From Gautieria morchelliformis (lineage: Eukaryota; Basidiomycota; Agaricomycetes; Gomphales; Gomphaceae), in NCBI GenBank assembly GCA_015179125.1, contig WHVA01000077.1:186001-250000 (forward strand): a stretch of DNA of 64,000 nucleotides, read 5' to 3'. Within the stretch, counting starts at the first letter, position 1; every line of letters begins with the position of its first letter. A model generated the notes under the pieces. It saw only the letters and a program-made list of their open reading frames with translations, was not told the DNA's origin and searched no databases. Both the position numbers and the translations under genes were made by a program. Positions 33,056-45,586 of the stretch are shown one piece after another.

Positions 33056-33983
33056 GTATTCCACCTAGATCAATACAAACTTGTATATGAAGTCCATGTT
33101 GTGAAAAGAACCGTATCGTACCCCGTCGTTCTCTCACCTGTTCCGAGCCGCTATTTACTCACCAATCCCTTTCTCTGCATGAGCGTTCCCCAACCCTTCA
33201 AGGCACACAAAACCGTGGATTGAGCTGAGCTGAGTCGAGCCGAGTCGATTCAAGTTGAGATACCTTGCGAGCCATCATGCAGGTACACGGGCCCCAATCA
33301 CCATGTCACCACCCCGGACAACCCAGGTGATCGAGGCATGCATTTCTTGTTTTTCTTTTCCATTCTGTACCTGATACTATATGATCCACTCCCCCAAACA
33401 TCACCTATCGACCGGTCACATGTAATCTTAGGTAGCACACTGCGCCAATCCTTCCTACCGCTATATGATCCACTCCCCCAAACATCACCTATCGACCGGT
33501 CACATGTAATCTTAGGTAGCACACTGCGCCAATCCTTCCTACCGTAACGCTCCACATCCATTATCCTGAGCCCATTGTCGTCTGACCCTTTCCTCGCCCA
33601 TGCCCCCTTCCTCGCCCATGCCCCCTTCCTCGCCCATGCCCCCTTCCTCGCCCATGCCCCCTTCCTCGCCCATGCCCCCTCTATCTCATACCCAATCCTT
33701 GTTAGCTAAACTTGTATAATATTAGAACCATTCCTTACAATTAAAATTACCTTTTTGCTGGTCATTTTCCCCTGCGCTCGAGTTCCTAGCACATCAGATC
33801 TCTCTATATCGCACCAGACCACTTCAGGATCCATTCCCTTAGTTACACATAGTAGTATTTTCCTAGATACTGCCGAGACACGTTCCAGACCCCCTGCTTT
33901 GTTACCCAATATTCTTTAGAGTCCAGACTTTTGGAGTTTATAAGAATACATTTGTTCACTCTTCTCACCAATTAGAGTTACTC
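33056..33983. repeat. Gene-free stretch with two short tandem repeats
   Basis: An 84-bp direct duplication (33377-33460 and 33461-33544) starting CTATATGATCCACTCCCC is followed by about five copies of the 18-bp unit CCTCGCCCATGCCCCCTT (33591-33680). No gene is seen. Confidence 0.8.
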
Positions 33984-34433
33984 TGTCAGGGGACACCCTG
34001 TTTTCCAGCTCTGACACCACCGAGAGTTCCAGCTCCATTTCTGACTCCGGTTTCAGAAATGGTTCCACCTCTGGACGAACTTCCACCAGTTCTGTTTGCT
34101 TCGCCAACTCCACTCCACTCTCTGACTTCCACTTTCGAAACAGTGTCAGAAGCCAAGTGACTCATGTTGTATGTGGCATCAAGGGTCTGTCAAGGATCAG
34201 GGAGGTCAGGGAAATGCAAGGTTGATGGTGAGTGCCGAGTGTTGTCCCTGGCTGTGGACTAGAGTATAATATGGGCTTGCTGACATTGGGGTCCTTAGAC
34301 CTTTCTCTTCAGCTTTCCCCTGGTTAGGTGAGAACCTCCTCTCTTGTATCTTCTGTTCATTTATATACTTCGGATTTCCCCTTTCAGCTGTGTGGTAGTG
34401 TGATCTCCACAGTTAGCTAGGGTTGCCCTTAGA
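33984..34433 (+). repeat. 5' LTR of Gypsy-1
   Basis: Starts TGTCAGGGGACACC and ends CCCTTAGA (the expected final C changed to G). It matches the LTRs at 36175 and 42148 in the opposite orientation. It is followed by GCAGAAAAGTCTC, which matches the sequence next to the 5' LTR of Gypsy-2, then gag remnants on the same strand. Confidence 0.75.
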
Positions 34434-34499
34434 AGCAGAAAAGTCTCCCCCATTGAGGACTGGCAGTTGTACTGCATGTTGCACTTGCCATAGGTGCGT

Positions 34500-36174
34500 T
34501 CATAATTGGAGATAGTGACTCGGAGATTGCAACCTCTTCTGCACACATGGTGTATGACAGCCCCTCTTCTTACATTGAGCTCCCAACACAGGAAATTCTG
34601 CCTCATACTTCCTTGACTTCTGACATGGATCCAGATGATCAGCTTTGGAATATGGAAGAGGAATTCATGCGGAACCAGATGAAGACTGACATGATTGAAA
34701 CAGCCTTACAAATGATTTTGGCTATGTTAGATATTCCACCAAGTTGTGCAAATGCAATGCAGGATGAGTTGTATTTCGAAAAGTGGAAGTAGTTGAAGAG
34801 AGGATGTTTGTGAAGCTGGCAAAAGTCAAACCTGCAACTCTGGCAGACTTTGATGGAGATTGGGAGAAGCAATGCCCATTATTCAATATATGCAGCATCT
34901 ACTTCACAATTGTTGGAGACCTCTTTCCAAATGACCAGGCTCGGATTCACTGGGCCCTTTTCAAATCGCACCATGCGGCCTGTTTTGTGAACAAGGTGAT
35001 CTGACACAAAGTGACGGGCAAGGGAAACTACTTCTGAGACTGGGACACCTTCAAAAAAACCTTTTCCAACTAGTTCTGCCCACAGAACGAGCAACTCACA
35101 GCCCTCATGAAGCTCAAAGGGGCTGGCTGGTACCAGGTTAAGGATCTGATCAATGACTACATCAATCACTTCCAGGAGCTCATCAACCTTGTGGAATATG
35201 ACAACGACAAGACCATTGTCATCAAATTCTGACAAGGACTTTGTCAGGGGACACCCTGTGTCCCAGTTCATGATTCCACTTCTGGGAGAACTTCCACCAG
35301 TTCTGTTCACTTTGCCAATTCCACTCCACTTTCCGACTTCCACTCTCGGAACAGTGTTGGAAGTCAAGCGCCTCGTGTAGTATGTGGCATCCAGGGTCAA
35401 TCAAGGGTCAGAAAGGTCAGGGGGGTGCAGGGCTGATGGCAAGTGGCAAGTGTTGTCGCTGGCTGTAGAGGGTAGTATAATGCAGGCTCGCTGGCATTGG
35501 GGATCCTTAGACTTTTCTCTTTGGATTTCCCCTTGTCAGGTGAGAATCCCATCTCTTGTATACTCTGTTCATTTATACATACTTTGGATTTCCCCTGTGG
35601 TAGTGCGATCTCCACAGCCAGCTAGGGTTGCCCTTACAGACTTGATCTGACACTCCAGAACCAAGTCGCACTGCTTGGGGATGGAGCTCCAGATTTTGAT
35701 GACCTGGAAGGGTGGTGCCAAGCTGTGCAAAAGGTGTCCCGAAACAGGGAAGTGAACGAGGCCTTTGTGGAGACCAACTGGAACATAACATGCAGTTCCA
35801 CTTGTCCTACTCCACTTGTGCCAAAACACAGAGCAGTATTCATTCTGATGCAGGAGATATTTCCAACACTTGCTCTACCTGCCCCTACTTGGAACCCTAG
35901 CCCCCCTCCTTCAAAGAGTGGCCCTGCCCCAATGCATGTTGACCTCATGTGCAGAAAAGGCAACCCAACTGTCACCTGCTTCTGATGCCACCAGCCAGGC
36001 CACTATGCCTGCAAGTGGCCCCAAGCTTTTGATATCTGACTTATGACCATGGAGGAGAAACTTGAGCTGCTTCTAGAGTTCCTTGCACTGGCAGATATGA
36101 GCGGAGTGCCCACTGTGCAAGAAAGTTCAGTGCAGAACATGGTGCGTCAGAAGTGGAAGTTCATGCAGACCCAC
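34500..36174 (+). pseudogene. Gypsy-1 gag remnant
   Basis: Codons in shifting frames read VYDSPSSYIELPT, then MDPDDQLWNMEEEFMR, ADFDGDWEK, DLFPNDQARIHWA and NREVNEAFVETNWN, matching the Gypsy-2 gag on the other strand. Several stops and frameshifts are present. A solo LTR (35242-35638) interrupts the codons for IVIKF/LTLQNQVAL. The right end is interrupted by Gypsy-2 at 36175, and protease remnants of the same element resume at 42626. Confidence 0.8.
35242..35638 (+). repeat. Solo LTR inside Gypsy-1 gag, TSD GACTT
   Basis: TGTCAGGGGACACC...GCCCTTACA, 397 bp, flanked by the perfect 5-bp duplication GACTT (35237-35241 and 35639-35643). It belongs to the same LTR family as the Gypsy-1 and Gypsy-2 LTRs, so the family inserted into its own relative and then lost its interior by LTR recombination. 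Confidence 0.9.
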
Positions 36175-36664
36175 TGTAAGGGAAACCCTGACTGGTTGTG
36201 GAGATCACACTACCACACAACTGACAAGGGGAAATCCAAAGTATGTATAAACGAACAGAGTATACAAGAGAGGGGATTCTCACCTGACAAGGGGAAATCC
36301 AAAGAGAAAAGTCTAAGGACCCCCAATGTCAGCGAGCCCATATTATACTACGCTGCACAGCCAGGGACAACATTCGGTACCCGCCATCAACCCTGCATCC
36401 TCCTGACCTCCCTGACCCTTGATCGACCCTTGATGCCACCTATCACGTGAGTCACTTGATTTCCAACACTGTTCTGAGAGTGGAAGTTGGAAATTGGAGT
36501 GGAACTGGCAAGGCGAACAGAACTGGTGGAAGTTCTCCCAGAAGCGGAATCATTTCCGAAAGCGGAGGCGGAGATGGAACCAGACCTGGAAGCGGAGTCA
36601 GAAATGGAGTCGGAACTGGGTGTGGTGTCAGAACTGGAAATGGAAAACAGGGTGTCCCCTGACA
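36175..36664 (-). repeat. 3' LTR of Gypsy-2
   Basis: 490 bp; + strand TGTAAGGG...CCCCTGACA. It is about 12 bp longer than the 5' LTR and differs at scattered positions. Confidence 0.85.
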
Positions 36665-39600
36665 TCACCCCCCTCTAGCGTGCTGTGTCCTCCAAGCATG
36701 GGACACGAGGGATTGAAATGCCAGCGAGTGGATTCGGCGAGGGGCACCGGGGTGTGTCCTATAGAACTCACGGAGTTTGTCTGGAGCAGAAATGTCTTGC
36801 TCTGGGACCCACGAATTCTCCTCATACCCATACCCTTCCCATTTCATGAGGAATTGGAGTCGTCCTCGCACAAACCGGCTGTCCAGGATCCGTTCCACCA
36901 CATAGTGCACTTCCCCATCTACAATTTCTGGCGGAGGTGGCAGACGAGCCTTCCGACCTGGAATTGGGTCCTCAAGCGTAGGGAGTAACTTCACCACGTT
37001 GAAGACGGGGTGGAGGCGGGACATGGACATCGGAAGTCGGAGGCAGTATGCATTCCGTCCAACCCTCCGCATCACTGTGAAGGGCCCAAGGTAGCGGTGG
37101 GCAAGCTTCTGCGAAGGGCGTGTGGTGCGGATGTCACTTGCATCCAGATACACCTTGGCTCCAACTTGGTACCCCGGGGCAGGAACCTGGCATTGGTTGT
37201 AGTACCTTGCCATGTCATCCTTGGCCTTTGCAAGGGCCGACTTGGCTTCCAAAAGGGTGGAGTCCATGCGGTCTCGGAACTTATTGACCGTCTCGAGTCA
37301 GGACTCAGCCTGGCATGGTTCGAAGCCCATCCGCGGGTGTCATCCGGAGTCAAGCATGAAGGGAGTCTGATGTGTGGTGGAATGTACATGGTTGTTGTAT
37401 TGGAATTCTGCCAGTGGAAATAACTCATCCCAGTCATCCTGCCTCTCATTGACAAAGAGGCGGAGATATTGCTCCAATTCCTGATTGACCCGTTCCGTCT
37501 ATCCGTCACCCTGTGGATGGTACGCTGTGGTGGTAGCCAGCTTTATGCCGAGCAGGTGGTAGAGCTCCCGAGTCAGTTCCGCGACAAACTGCGGACCTCG
37601 GTCGGAAACAACTTGCTTCGGGAGCCCATGCAACTTCCAGACATGTGCAAGGAACAGGCGGGCCGCTCCCAGGGCTGTGATCATCGTGTGCATCGGAATG
37701 AACTGGGACACCTTGCTTACCGAATCCACGATGTTCATGATCGCGTCGTAGCCATGGGACTCTGGGAGTTCAACGATGAAGTTGACACTGATGGTGTCCC
37801 AGCGGGATTCGGGAATCGGGAGCGGAACAAGTTCTCCGACGGGCGGATGTCGTTGTGCTTTGGTTCGGAGACAAAGGTCACATGTCTTCACGTACTGTCC
37901 AATGTAGCGGGACATATGAGGCCACCAGTAGTTCCTAGCCACTAACTCCAGCGTCTTCCACCTGCCAGCGTGCCCAGCGACCCGTGTGTCATGGTGTTGG
38001 GACACAATGCGGCGGCAGAGGTCCACCCCACCTGGAACATAGACCTTGCCTCTGAAGTGGAGCAGTCCATCACGTTCTGACCATTCCGCTTCCCATACAG
38101 ACCGTGAGTGCCCTTTCCAAAGTTCCTCCACCGCCTTCACCACCGACTCCTCCTTCTCTCCATTCCGGTACTGCCTCCGGATGTCCCGGAGCATTTCCGC
38201 TCCCACCCCAACTGCAGTCACTCCCTCTAGGGCGCAGATTGCAGGCGGAGGAGTGTCATATCCGCGTTGTCTCCACTTCCGCTTCCATGATCTGCATGGT
38301 GGGATAGGGCATCGGGCTTGCCCATGGTGTGGCCAGGGCGGTGGTGGAGCATGAAGTTGAACCGGGACAGGTGTAGGGGCCACCGTGCTTGTTGTCGGTT
38401 CAACTTCTTAGATGTGCGGAAATACTCGAGGTTCTTGTGGTCTGTCCAGATCTCAAATTGGAATAGAGCACTCGAGGAAGTGTCGCCACTCCTCTAGCGC
38501 TCAGATAATTGCCAGCATCTCCTTGTCGTGGATCTCATAGTTCCGCTCGACCGGACTAAGGATTTTAGAGAAGAAGGCAACCGGATGCCATCCCCCATCA
38601 TCTTCCGATGACTGTTGTGACAAGACCGCTCCGGTAGCTGTGTCGGAAGAATCCGCCTCGACTCGATAAGGGCGAGAGTCATCGGGAAAGATCAGGACCT
38701 GGGCAGAAGTGACCAGCTCTTTGAGTTTGTCAAAGGAGGCCTGTTCCGGCTCTCCCCACTGCCATCCAACCTCCTTCTTGGTGAGGTTGAAGAGGGCACG
38801 AGTGTGGCAGGAGAAGTCCTTGATGAACCGCCGGTAGAAATTGACAAACCCAATGAAGGACTGGACCTCTTTCTTGTTCCGCGGCACAGGCCAATCCGAT
38901 ACACCGGAAACTTTGACTGGGTCCATTTCCACCTTTCCTTCCGACACAATCACCCCAAGATACTCTATCCGCGTCCGCTCAAATTCGCACTTTTCCAGCT
39001 TGAGACACAGGTTGTATTCCCGGAGCCATTTGTAAAGATGTCTATCTTAAGCCTTAATTCACAAGAGCACGACAGAACTTGACCAATGTGTGGTATTCTG
39101 ATGCTACGTAGTGACAGTGTAAGGGTAAGATGCGATGGGGGCTGCTAGCCGGTTCCCACGCATAAACTATACAGTGGGTCCCTAAGGGGCCCACTGGGAT
39201 TATGTAAGTAACTAATGTACATGTAGATACACGGGTTATTTACATCGTTCCAGCACTCTCCCCACGACTTCCCGATGTTCCGACATTGTTTTTGTGAAGA
39301 TGAGGATGTCATCGAGGTAGACGCAGACAACCCCTTCTGCTATCATGTCACGGAAAATGTCATTCATCATCGTCTGGAATGTGGCGGGACTGTTGGTGAG
39401 GCCAAAGAACATGACCTGTGGCTCAAAGAGTCCTCGGTTGGTGCGGAATGCGGCCTTCCACTCATCTCCCTCCCAGATCCGAACATTATTGAAGCCCCAG
39501 CCGACATCCAGCTTAGTGAAGTACCTTGCCCCGCAGAGTTGTGTGATTAGTTCAGAAATGAGTGGGATGGGGTACCGGTTCTTGATCGTGATCGCATTCA

Positions 39601-40570
39601 AGGCCCGGTAATCCTGCACAAGTCTGAGCGAGCCGTCCTTCTTCTTGATGAAGAACACCGGAGATGCCATGAGCGACTTAGAGGGGCGGATCCTCCCTGT
39701 ACGGAGGTTTTCCGCAAGGAATGAATCGAGCTCTACCTGCTCCTTGGGTGACAGTGGGTAGACTTTGCAGTTGGTGGGCTTTGATCCAGGCTCCAACTCG
39801 ATGGCATGGTCCCACAGCTTCCGTGGAGGCAGGGCATCAAACGACTCCTTGGCAAAGACGTCCTCGAACTCCCGCAGGTACTCCTGAATTTCCGCCTCCA
39901 CTCTATCATGCTTCTTGGAGGCTTCAGCAAGGCATTGCGAAATATTTCTGGTGGCATGGATGTGTTCCGCTTCCGGTGGAAGGTTTACGTACAGCAAGTG
40001 TTCCCCCTCCGCCAGAGTCTCTTCCAGGCTGAGTCGGATGACGTCTGAGTCGGAATCGGAATCGGAATTGGAAGTGGAATCCGGTTCAAATTCCGCTTCC
40101 GAGTCTTCTTCTGCAAGCAGTGGATGGGGGCCAGAACGACATGTCTGTATGAGCCGTTCGGTCTTCCACTGCTCCTGGCGCTCCTTCCGCACTTCCGACC
40201 GGCACATGTGACACTTGGCTGGGCATCTACTCATCAGTACCTTCCGAGTCTGCCAATTGATCTCCGGGTTGTGCTCCTGAAGCCAGGTAAATCCGAGGAT
40301 GATGTCTTGCTTCCCCAGGCTGGTGACTGCAAAGGAAGTGCATTCTGTGTGTCCATCATAGCGGAGAATTGTGTCTACTATCTCCGTGATGGACCCTGCC
40401 TCGTTGGGGCTTCCATCCACATTGAACACCAGGATCGCACGTTGCAATTTCCGCGTGGTCAGTCGGTTCTGTTCCACATAGTCCCGGTCCATAAACTGAC
40501 CAGTGGCCCCACAATCGACAAGGGCAGGTCCGGATTTGACTTCCGCAGTATCTGTTGTCTGGATCTCCAC
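36665..40570 (-). pseudogene. Gypsy-2 pol: protease to chromodomain, several breaks
   Basis: Minus-strand frames give protease (ALVDCGATGQFMD), reverse transcriptase (DYRALNAITIKNRYPIP, then YLDDILIF), RNase H (YEIHDKEMLAI), integrase zinc-binding and catalytic core (VSDRGPQFVAEL), and a C-terminal chromodomain (PPPPEIVDGEVHYVVERILD ... WEGYGYEENSW). Frameshifts near 37270, 37500 and 38390-38490 break it, and about 190 nt of non-coding sequence at 39045-39236 interrupts the reverse transcriptase. The chromodomain likely directed integration to marked chromatin. It is not translatable as one polyprotein as it stands. Confidence 0.87.
39045..39236 (-). other. ~190-nt interruption in Gypsy-2 reverse transcriptase
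   Basis: On the minus strand the codons for VLERC are followed by GTAAATAACCC... and end ...TTAAGATAG before the codons for HLYKWLREYNL. It can be read as a GT-AG intron or as an insertion flanked by TA, since removing it with one TA leaves an open frame. No terminal inverted repeats are visible. Confidence 0.5.
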
Positions 40571-40788
40571 CTTAATGACTAGTGACTTGGGGCCAGGGGT
40601 GGAAGTAATAACATAGCGCTTCGAGAGGCGTCTCTCCCAAGAGCGGATGCGGGATGGACGGGGTGTCGGATTCGGTTTTTGTGTGACTTTATCCGGTGGG
40701 TCTGTACGAAGTGAGGGGAGTGGGGGCTTTTAATTCTCTACTTCAAGACAGGCAAACCGGTTATGTACAGGCAGCAGGGGCACACATC

Positions 40789-42158
40789 TCACCTGCTGCG
40801 CGTCACAAAATCCGACGCATCTTCCGCTTCCGATGCACCATGTTCCGCATTTTCGGAAATTCCTTCCACAGTGGGCACTCTGCTCATGTCCGCGAGTGCA
40901 AGGAACTCTGGAAGGAGCTTGAGTTTCTCCTCCGTGTTCATAAGCCGGATGTCAAAGGCTTGGGGGCACTCACGAGCATAGTGGCCTGGTTGTCGGCATC
41001 GGAAGCAGGTGATAGTTCCATGGCCTTTGCCGCGCATGCGGTCAACATCGGGGCAGGGCCACTCTTCGAGGGAGGAGGGCTATGGTTCCTAATAGGAGCA
41101 GGCGGAGCAACCATCGGAAATATTTTCCATGTGGGAATGAATACACTTCCGGGTTTTGGCATAGGTGGAGTAGGACGAGTGGAACTGCGTGTCATGTTCC
41201 GGTTTGTCTCCACGAAGGCCTCATTTGCTTCCCTGTTCTGGGACACCCTCTGCGCAGCTTGGTACCACCCTTCCGGGCCATCGAAATCCGGAGCCCCATC
41301 CCCAAGCAGCGCGACTTGGTTCTGGAGTGTCAGATAAAGCCCTCGTCGGAATTTGATGACGATTGTCTTGTCGTCGTCATACTCCACAAGGTCAATGAGC
41401 TCCTGGAAGCGGTCAATGTAGTCATCGACCGGATCCTTGGCCTGGTACCAGCTTGTCCCCTCGAGCTTCGTAAGGGCTGTGAGCTGCTCGTTTTTTGGGC
41501 AGAACTGGTCGGAAAATGTTTTCTCGAAGGTGTCCCAGTCCCGGAAGTGGTTCCCCTTGCCCTTTGCTTCATGCCGGATCACCTTGTTTGCTAAATGGGC
41601 TGCGCGGTCCGACTTGAAAAAGGACAATGCCCAGTGAATCCGAGCCTGGCTGTTCGGAAAGAGGTCCCCGACAATTGCGAAGTAGATGCTGCATGTGTTG
41701 AAGAATGCACGTCCCTTCTCCCGATCTCCGTCAAAGTCCACCAGAGTTGCGGGTTTGACCTTTGCTAACTTCGCGGATATCCTCTCTTCCGCCAGTTCCG
41801 CTTTTCCGAAATCCGGATCGTCCAGCATTTCATTTCCACCACCTTGTGGAATATCTAACTTAGCCAAAATCGCTTGTAAGGCTGTGTCAATCGTGTCAGT
41901 CTTCATCCGGTTCCGCGTCCATTCCTCCTCCATATTCCGAAGACGATCGTCCTGATCCATGTCAGAAGGAGAAATATGGGACGGGATTTCCGGGGTTGGG
42001 AGCTCAACGTAAGAAGAGGGGCTGTCATACACTGTATGTGCGGAAGAGGTCGCGATCTCTGAGTCGCTGTCTCCGATTCCGAACGCACCTATGGAGAATA
42101 CAACGCACAGTATGACCGCCGGTCCTCTAGGGAAGAGAATTTTCTGCTGTAAGGGCAA
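40789..42158 (-). pseudogene. Gypsy-2 gag with CCHC knuckle
   Basis: A 406-codon minus-strand frame (42158-40938) contains VYDSPSSYVELPTPEIPS, the capsid-like core DLFPNSQARIHWAL and FEKTFSDQF, and a proline-rich tail. A frameshift near 41000 leads into the frame with CFRCRQPGHYAREC (C-x2-C-x4-H-x4-C), the nucleic-acid-binding knuckle. Gag would package the element RNA. The break makes it formally a pseudogene. Confidence 0.85.
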
Positions 42159-42625
42159 CCCTGGCTGGTTGTGGAGATAACACTACCACACAACTGACAA
42201 GGGGAAATCCAAAGTATGTATAAATGAACAGAGTATACAAGAGAGGGGATTCTCATCTGACAAGGGGAAATCCAAAGAGAAAAGTCTAAGGACCCCCAAT
42301 GTCAGCGAGCCTGTATTATACTACGCTGCGCAGCCAGGGACAACACTTGGCACCCGCCATCAACCCTGCACCCTCCTGACCTCCCTGACCCTTGATCGAC
42401 CCTTGATGTCACCTATTACGTGAGTCGCTTCATTTCCGACACTGTTCCGAGAGCGGAAGTCGGAAATTGGAGTGGAACTGGCAAGGCGAACAGAACTGGT
42501 GGAAGTCCTCCCAGAAGCGGAATAATTTCCGAAAGCGGAGGCGGAGATGGAATCGGAACCGGAACCGGAGTCGGAAATGGGTGTGGTGTCGGAACTGGAA
42601 ATGGAAAACAGGGTGTCCCCTGACA
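42148..42625 (-). repeat. 5' LTR of Gypsy-2
   Basis: 478 bp; + strand TGTAAGGGCAACCC...CCCCTGACA. The sequence next to it inside the element, GCAGAAAATTCTC on the minus strand, does not resemble a tRNA primer site I can identify. Confidence 0.85.
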
Positions 42626-43040
42626 CCCCTGGCCCCAAGTCACTGGTCATTAAGGTTGAGATCCAGACGATGGACACAGTGAATTCAAGTCTGGACCTGC
42701 ACTTGTCAATTGCAGGGCCACTAGTCAGTTCATGGATAGGGACTATGTTGAGTGGAACCAACTTACCATACAGAAGTTGCAATGTGGAATCCTTCTGTTC
42801 AATGTGGATGGAAGCCGTAATGAGGCGTGGTCTATCACAGAAATTGTAGACACAATTCTCCACTACGATGGGCACATGCACCACACTTCCTTTGCAAGCA
42901 AGACATCATCCTCAGGTTTCCCTGGCTGCAGGAGCACAACCCAGAGATCAACTGGCACCCGACAAAGCCAGATTCAAGCAACTCAACACAATCCGCTAGT
43001 TGTCATCCCCTCTCCTGTCCAGTCAATGCCACTGCAGTAG
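42626..43040 (+). pseudogene. Gypsy-1 protease remnant
   Basis: Broken + strand frames read PKSLVIKVEIQTMDT, then FMDRDYVEWNQLT, LFNVDGSRNEAWSITEIVDT and WLQEHNPEINW, matching the Gypsy-2 protease region. The active-site loop itself is disrupted. It continues Gypsy-1 beyond the Gypsy-2 insertion and fades out by about 43040. Confidence 0.75.
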
Positions 43041-43084
43041 ATGGGGTTGTGTTTTGGAACCCTTCAAGACTTTGGTGTTAGGAG

Positions 43085-44789
43085 GATATTCATAATGGTT
43101 ATGTAATACAGCATATATGAGTATATAATATATACTATAAGAATATTAATAACAACATATAGGAATATATAGTAGTATTTATAAGGAGAATAATAGATGT
43201 TATTAGATTCTGTATATATTTAAACATCTCGAAGATATATATACATATGAGAGAGTATTAGACTAGCATATGGAGTAATAGTAGTTGTGTAGATATTTGT
43301 AATATATATGAATAGTTATAATGATATAGTGTATATTAAAAGTGGGTAGAAAAAATAAGAAGAGACGTAAAAATTGGCATCGGCGTTCTCGTTGGCAGAG
43401 CCGCCGCTCGGGGAGGGACAAAATCAAAATTATTTATAGCCCAACAATAAGATTGGCATATACTTTCGTCCTCTTCTTTTCTATAATTTGAGAATAAAAT
43501 GGGTGAAGCTACAGGTAATAAAAAGTTGTGAGCATCCGCCTTATGGCCAACACTTCAATCTATCAGAATGTGTCATTTACGAGACTCAAAGAATATTAAA
43601 CAATGCTGCAGCACAACTCCAGAAATAATTTAATATATCTACCTTGGTTGCAATCCATGTAAAAACTAGTCCAGGTTAATACAGATGGAATGCAATGTGT
43701 TTTTTAGCCACACTGAACAATAAACTAAAAGACTGTAGATTCAAGGACACTATTGGGGTCCAAGCCTATTCCAAAATATAAAGGAATGTACTTAGCAGAT
43801 GAGTTTTGTGGAAGTGACTTGTGAAAGTCTCTAATCAGGAAAATCGACTGATCAGATCGTCTTGGGTATTGGAATGCAAATGGCAAGACTATCAATTGAC
43901 AGACTCACCCTGTAGAATTACACCAGGAGGATTAGTCCAAGTGGCTAAGCAGTAAAGTAACTACTTAACAAGGAATTAGACACTAAAGTAAGTGAACAAC
44001 CCTAGCTGAGATTATCAGCTTAGTAAGATGCAAGTCACATGAGGTCACATGGATAGAAGATGTTAGATTGCTAGAATGATGATTCAAGGGGGTCAGAATG
44101 GCCTCCTTTTATATTGTAAAATACACAGGATTATGTAAAATGGGGTTCTTCTATCTATTAGGCAAGTGATGTCATATGTAAATATTTGCACTGCTAAAAC
44201 ATACCCTCGTAACTAATGCGGTGTCTTTGCATAAAAAAACTGAAAATAGATAGCCAATCACTTTCACTGGTTTGCACAGCCTTACACAGCATTGCACAGC
44301 CCTGAACAGCCCTGCACAGCCCCTATGACATCAAGGGACCTGTTTGGTGTTGTAGTGCTGCATTTGGAGGATCCATTCATCCAATAGGTTTTGCTAAACC
44401 TGCGCCCTAGTTTTGGCTTTATACATCTTTGTGCAGCTTTATACACAGCCTTGCACAGCCATGGTTGCTATGAAGGAGGTCATGTGCTTGCAGGGTTTGA
44501 ACTATATTTAAGTGCACAGGCTTGTGTAAGCAGCAAGGGATGCATTCAATCTCAGTGGCTGAGTTTGAGTGAGCCAGAGTGCTGGAGCTGTAGGTGCTTG
44601 AGTGCCTGCAACTCCGATTTCTGGGTTTGAGGATTGCTCCGGTTGGAGTTCAAAATTGGACAGTTGTGACAGAGTTGTGGATGTGCATGGGTTCAAAACT
44701 TCTGTATGACAGAATAAAGTGTTTTTGAGCTAGGGAAGCTGGATTAAATGGCGACAAAATAGGGAGAAATTTGAGGAATATTTGAACAG
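43085..44789. other. AT-rich, gene-free stretch
   Basis: 43090-43370 is strongly AT-rich with many TATA steps. A short GC-rich island lies near 43380-43420 (CTCGTTGGCAGAGCCGCCGC). GCACAGCC repeats occur at 44275-44325 and 44430-44465. No gene, RNA gene or transposon end was recognised. Confidence 0.5.
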
Positions 44790-45467
44790 TGTTACATATC
44801 GGAAATCCTGGAGGTTGGAACTAGAAAGGACAACAGCTTCAACTTATGTGTTGCACCCCTGATAAACTACCACCCTAAGTATTTCAGATTTGACTTCTGG
44901 ATGTCGGAGAAGGCGGAAGTCTACATGAGAATGCTGAGGGTCGGAGGTCGGAGGAGGTGGAAGACAGAGTATCGAAGGCAGAGAGAGAGACAGAGCTTGC
45001 ACGACTCGCTGTGCTAAGAACAGGCGATAGTGCGAAGGAGTTCATGTATCAAAGTCAATTATCTGATTGTAGGAATGGAGACATACAGGGTTTTATACAA
45101 AGAGCTGAGGCAACAGGTAATAGGGTAGTACTAAGCAAATTCCGGAGGGAGCGGAAATCAGATAGACATATGGGGTAAGTAACTAATGCGGAACAAGGGG
45201 ATAACAAGGGGGTGCAGGGTAGAGTAAGAAAAATGGCAAAAGAACAAAGGTGCGTAAGTACAATGGGCATCGGAAAAAAACGGAAATATGGAAATGGTAT
45301 CTTGCTGTGTTCAGGGTTGAGTATGGAGGCCAGTGGATAGAGTCGACCAGGGGTACTGAAGAACAAGGGGTTGAGGTCGTGGGTTGTGGAGGATGAAGAA
45401 TAGAGATGGAGGTGCTGCGGAGATGTTCCAGAGGTGGCGGAGATGGTTGAGCGGCATGGTTGTAACA
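44790..45467 (-). repeat. 3' LTR of Gypsy-3
   Basis: 678 bp, TGTTAC...GTAACA, readable in either orientation. On the minus strand it is preceded by GAAGGGGAGATAC, a polypurine tract (45468-45480), which fixes it as the 3' LTR of the minus-strand element whose chromodomain ends at 46917. The same LTR family occurs solo in Helitrons A and D. Confidence 0.8.
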
Positions 45468-45586
45468 GTATCTCCCCTTCAAGGTGGAGCCCCGCGAGAC
45501 CACAAGTCGGATCATGTGACCTGTGAACAATGCGTCGGAGTTCGAAAGATAGGCGGGAGAGAGAACACGTTTGATCCTAATCCATC

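Larger units (their letters stand above)
36175..42625 (-). mobile_element. Gypsy-2 chromovirus, minus strand, both LTRs
   Basis: LTRs at 36175-36664 (3') and 42148-42625 (5') in minus orientation, each TGTCAGGGG...CCTTACA. A polypurine tract, AGAGGGGGGTGA on the minus strand (36665-36676), lies inside the 3' LTR. Order on the minus strand: gag with CCHC knuckle, protease, reverse transcriptase, RNase H, integrase, chromodomain. It lies between the gag and protease remnants of Gypsy-1. No clean target duplication is seen (CCCAC against CCCCT), and about 0.1 kb of Gypsy-1 seems missing at the site. The two LTRs visibly differ, so the insertion is not recent. Confidence 0.88.

Noticed and set aside
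43090..43370. Mitochondrial insertion suggested by extreme AT content
   Set aside because: No mitochondrial gene, tRNA or intron motif could be recognised.
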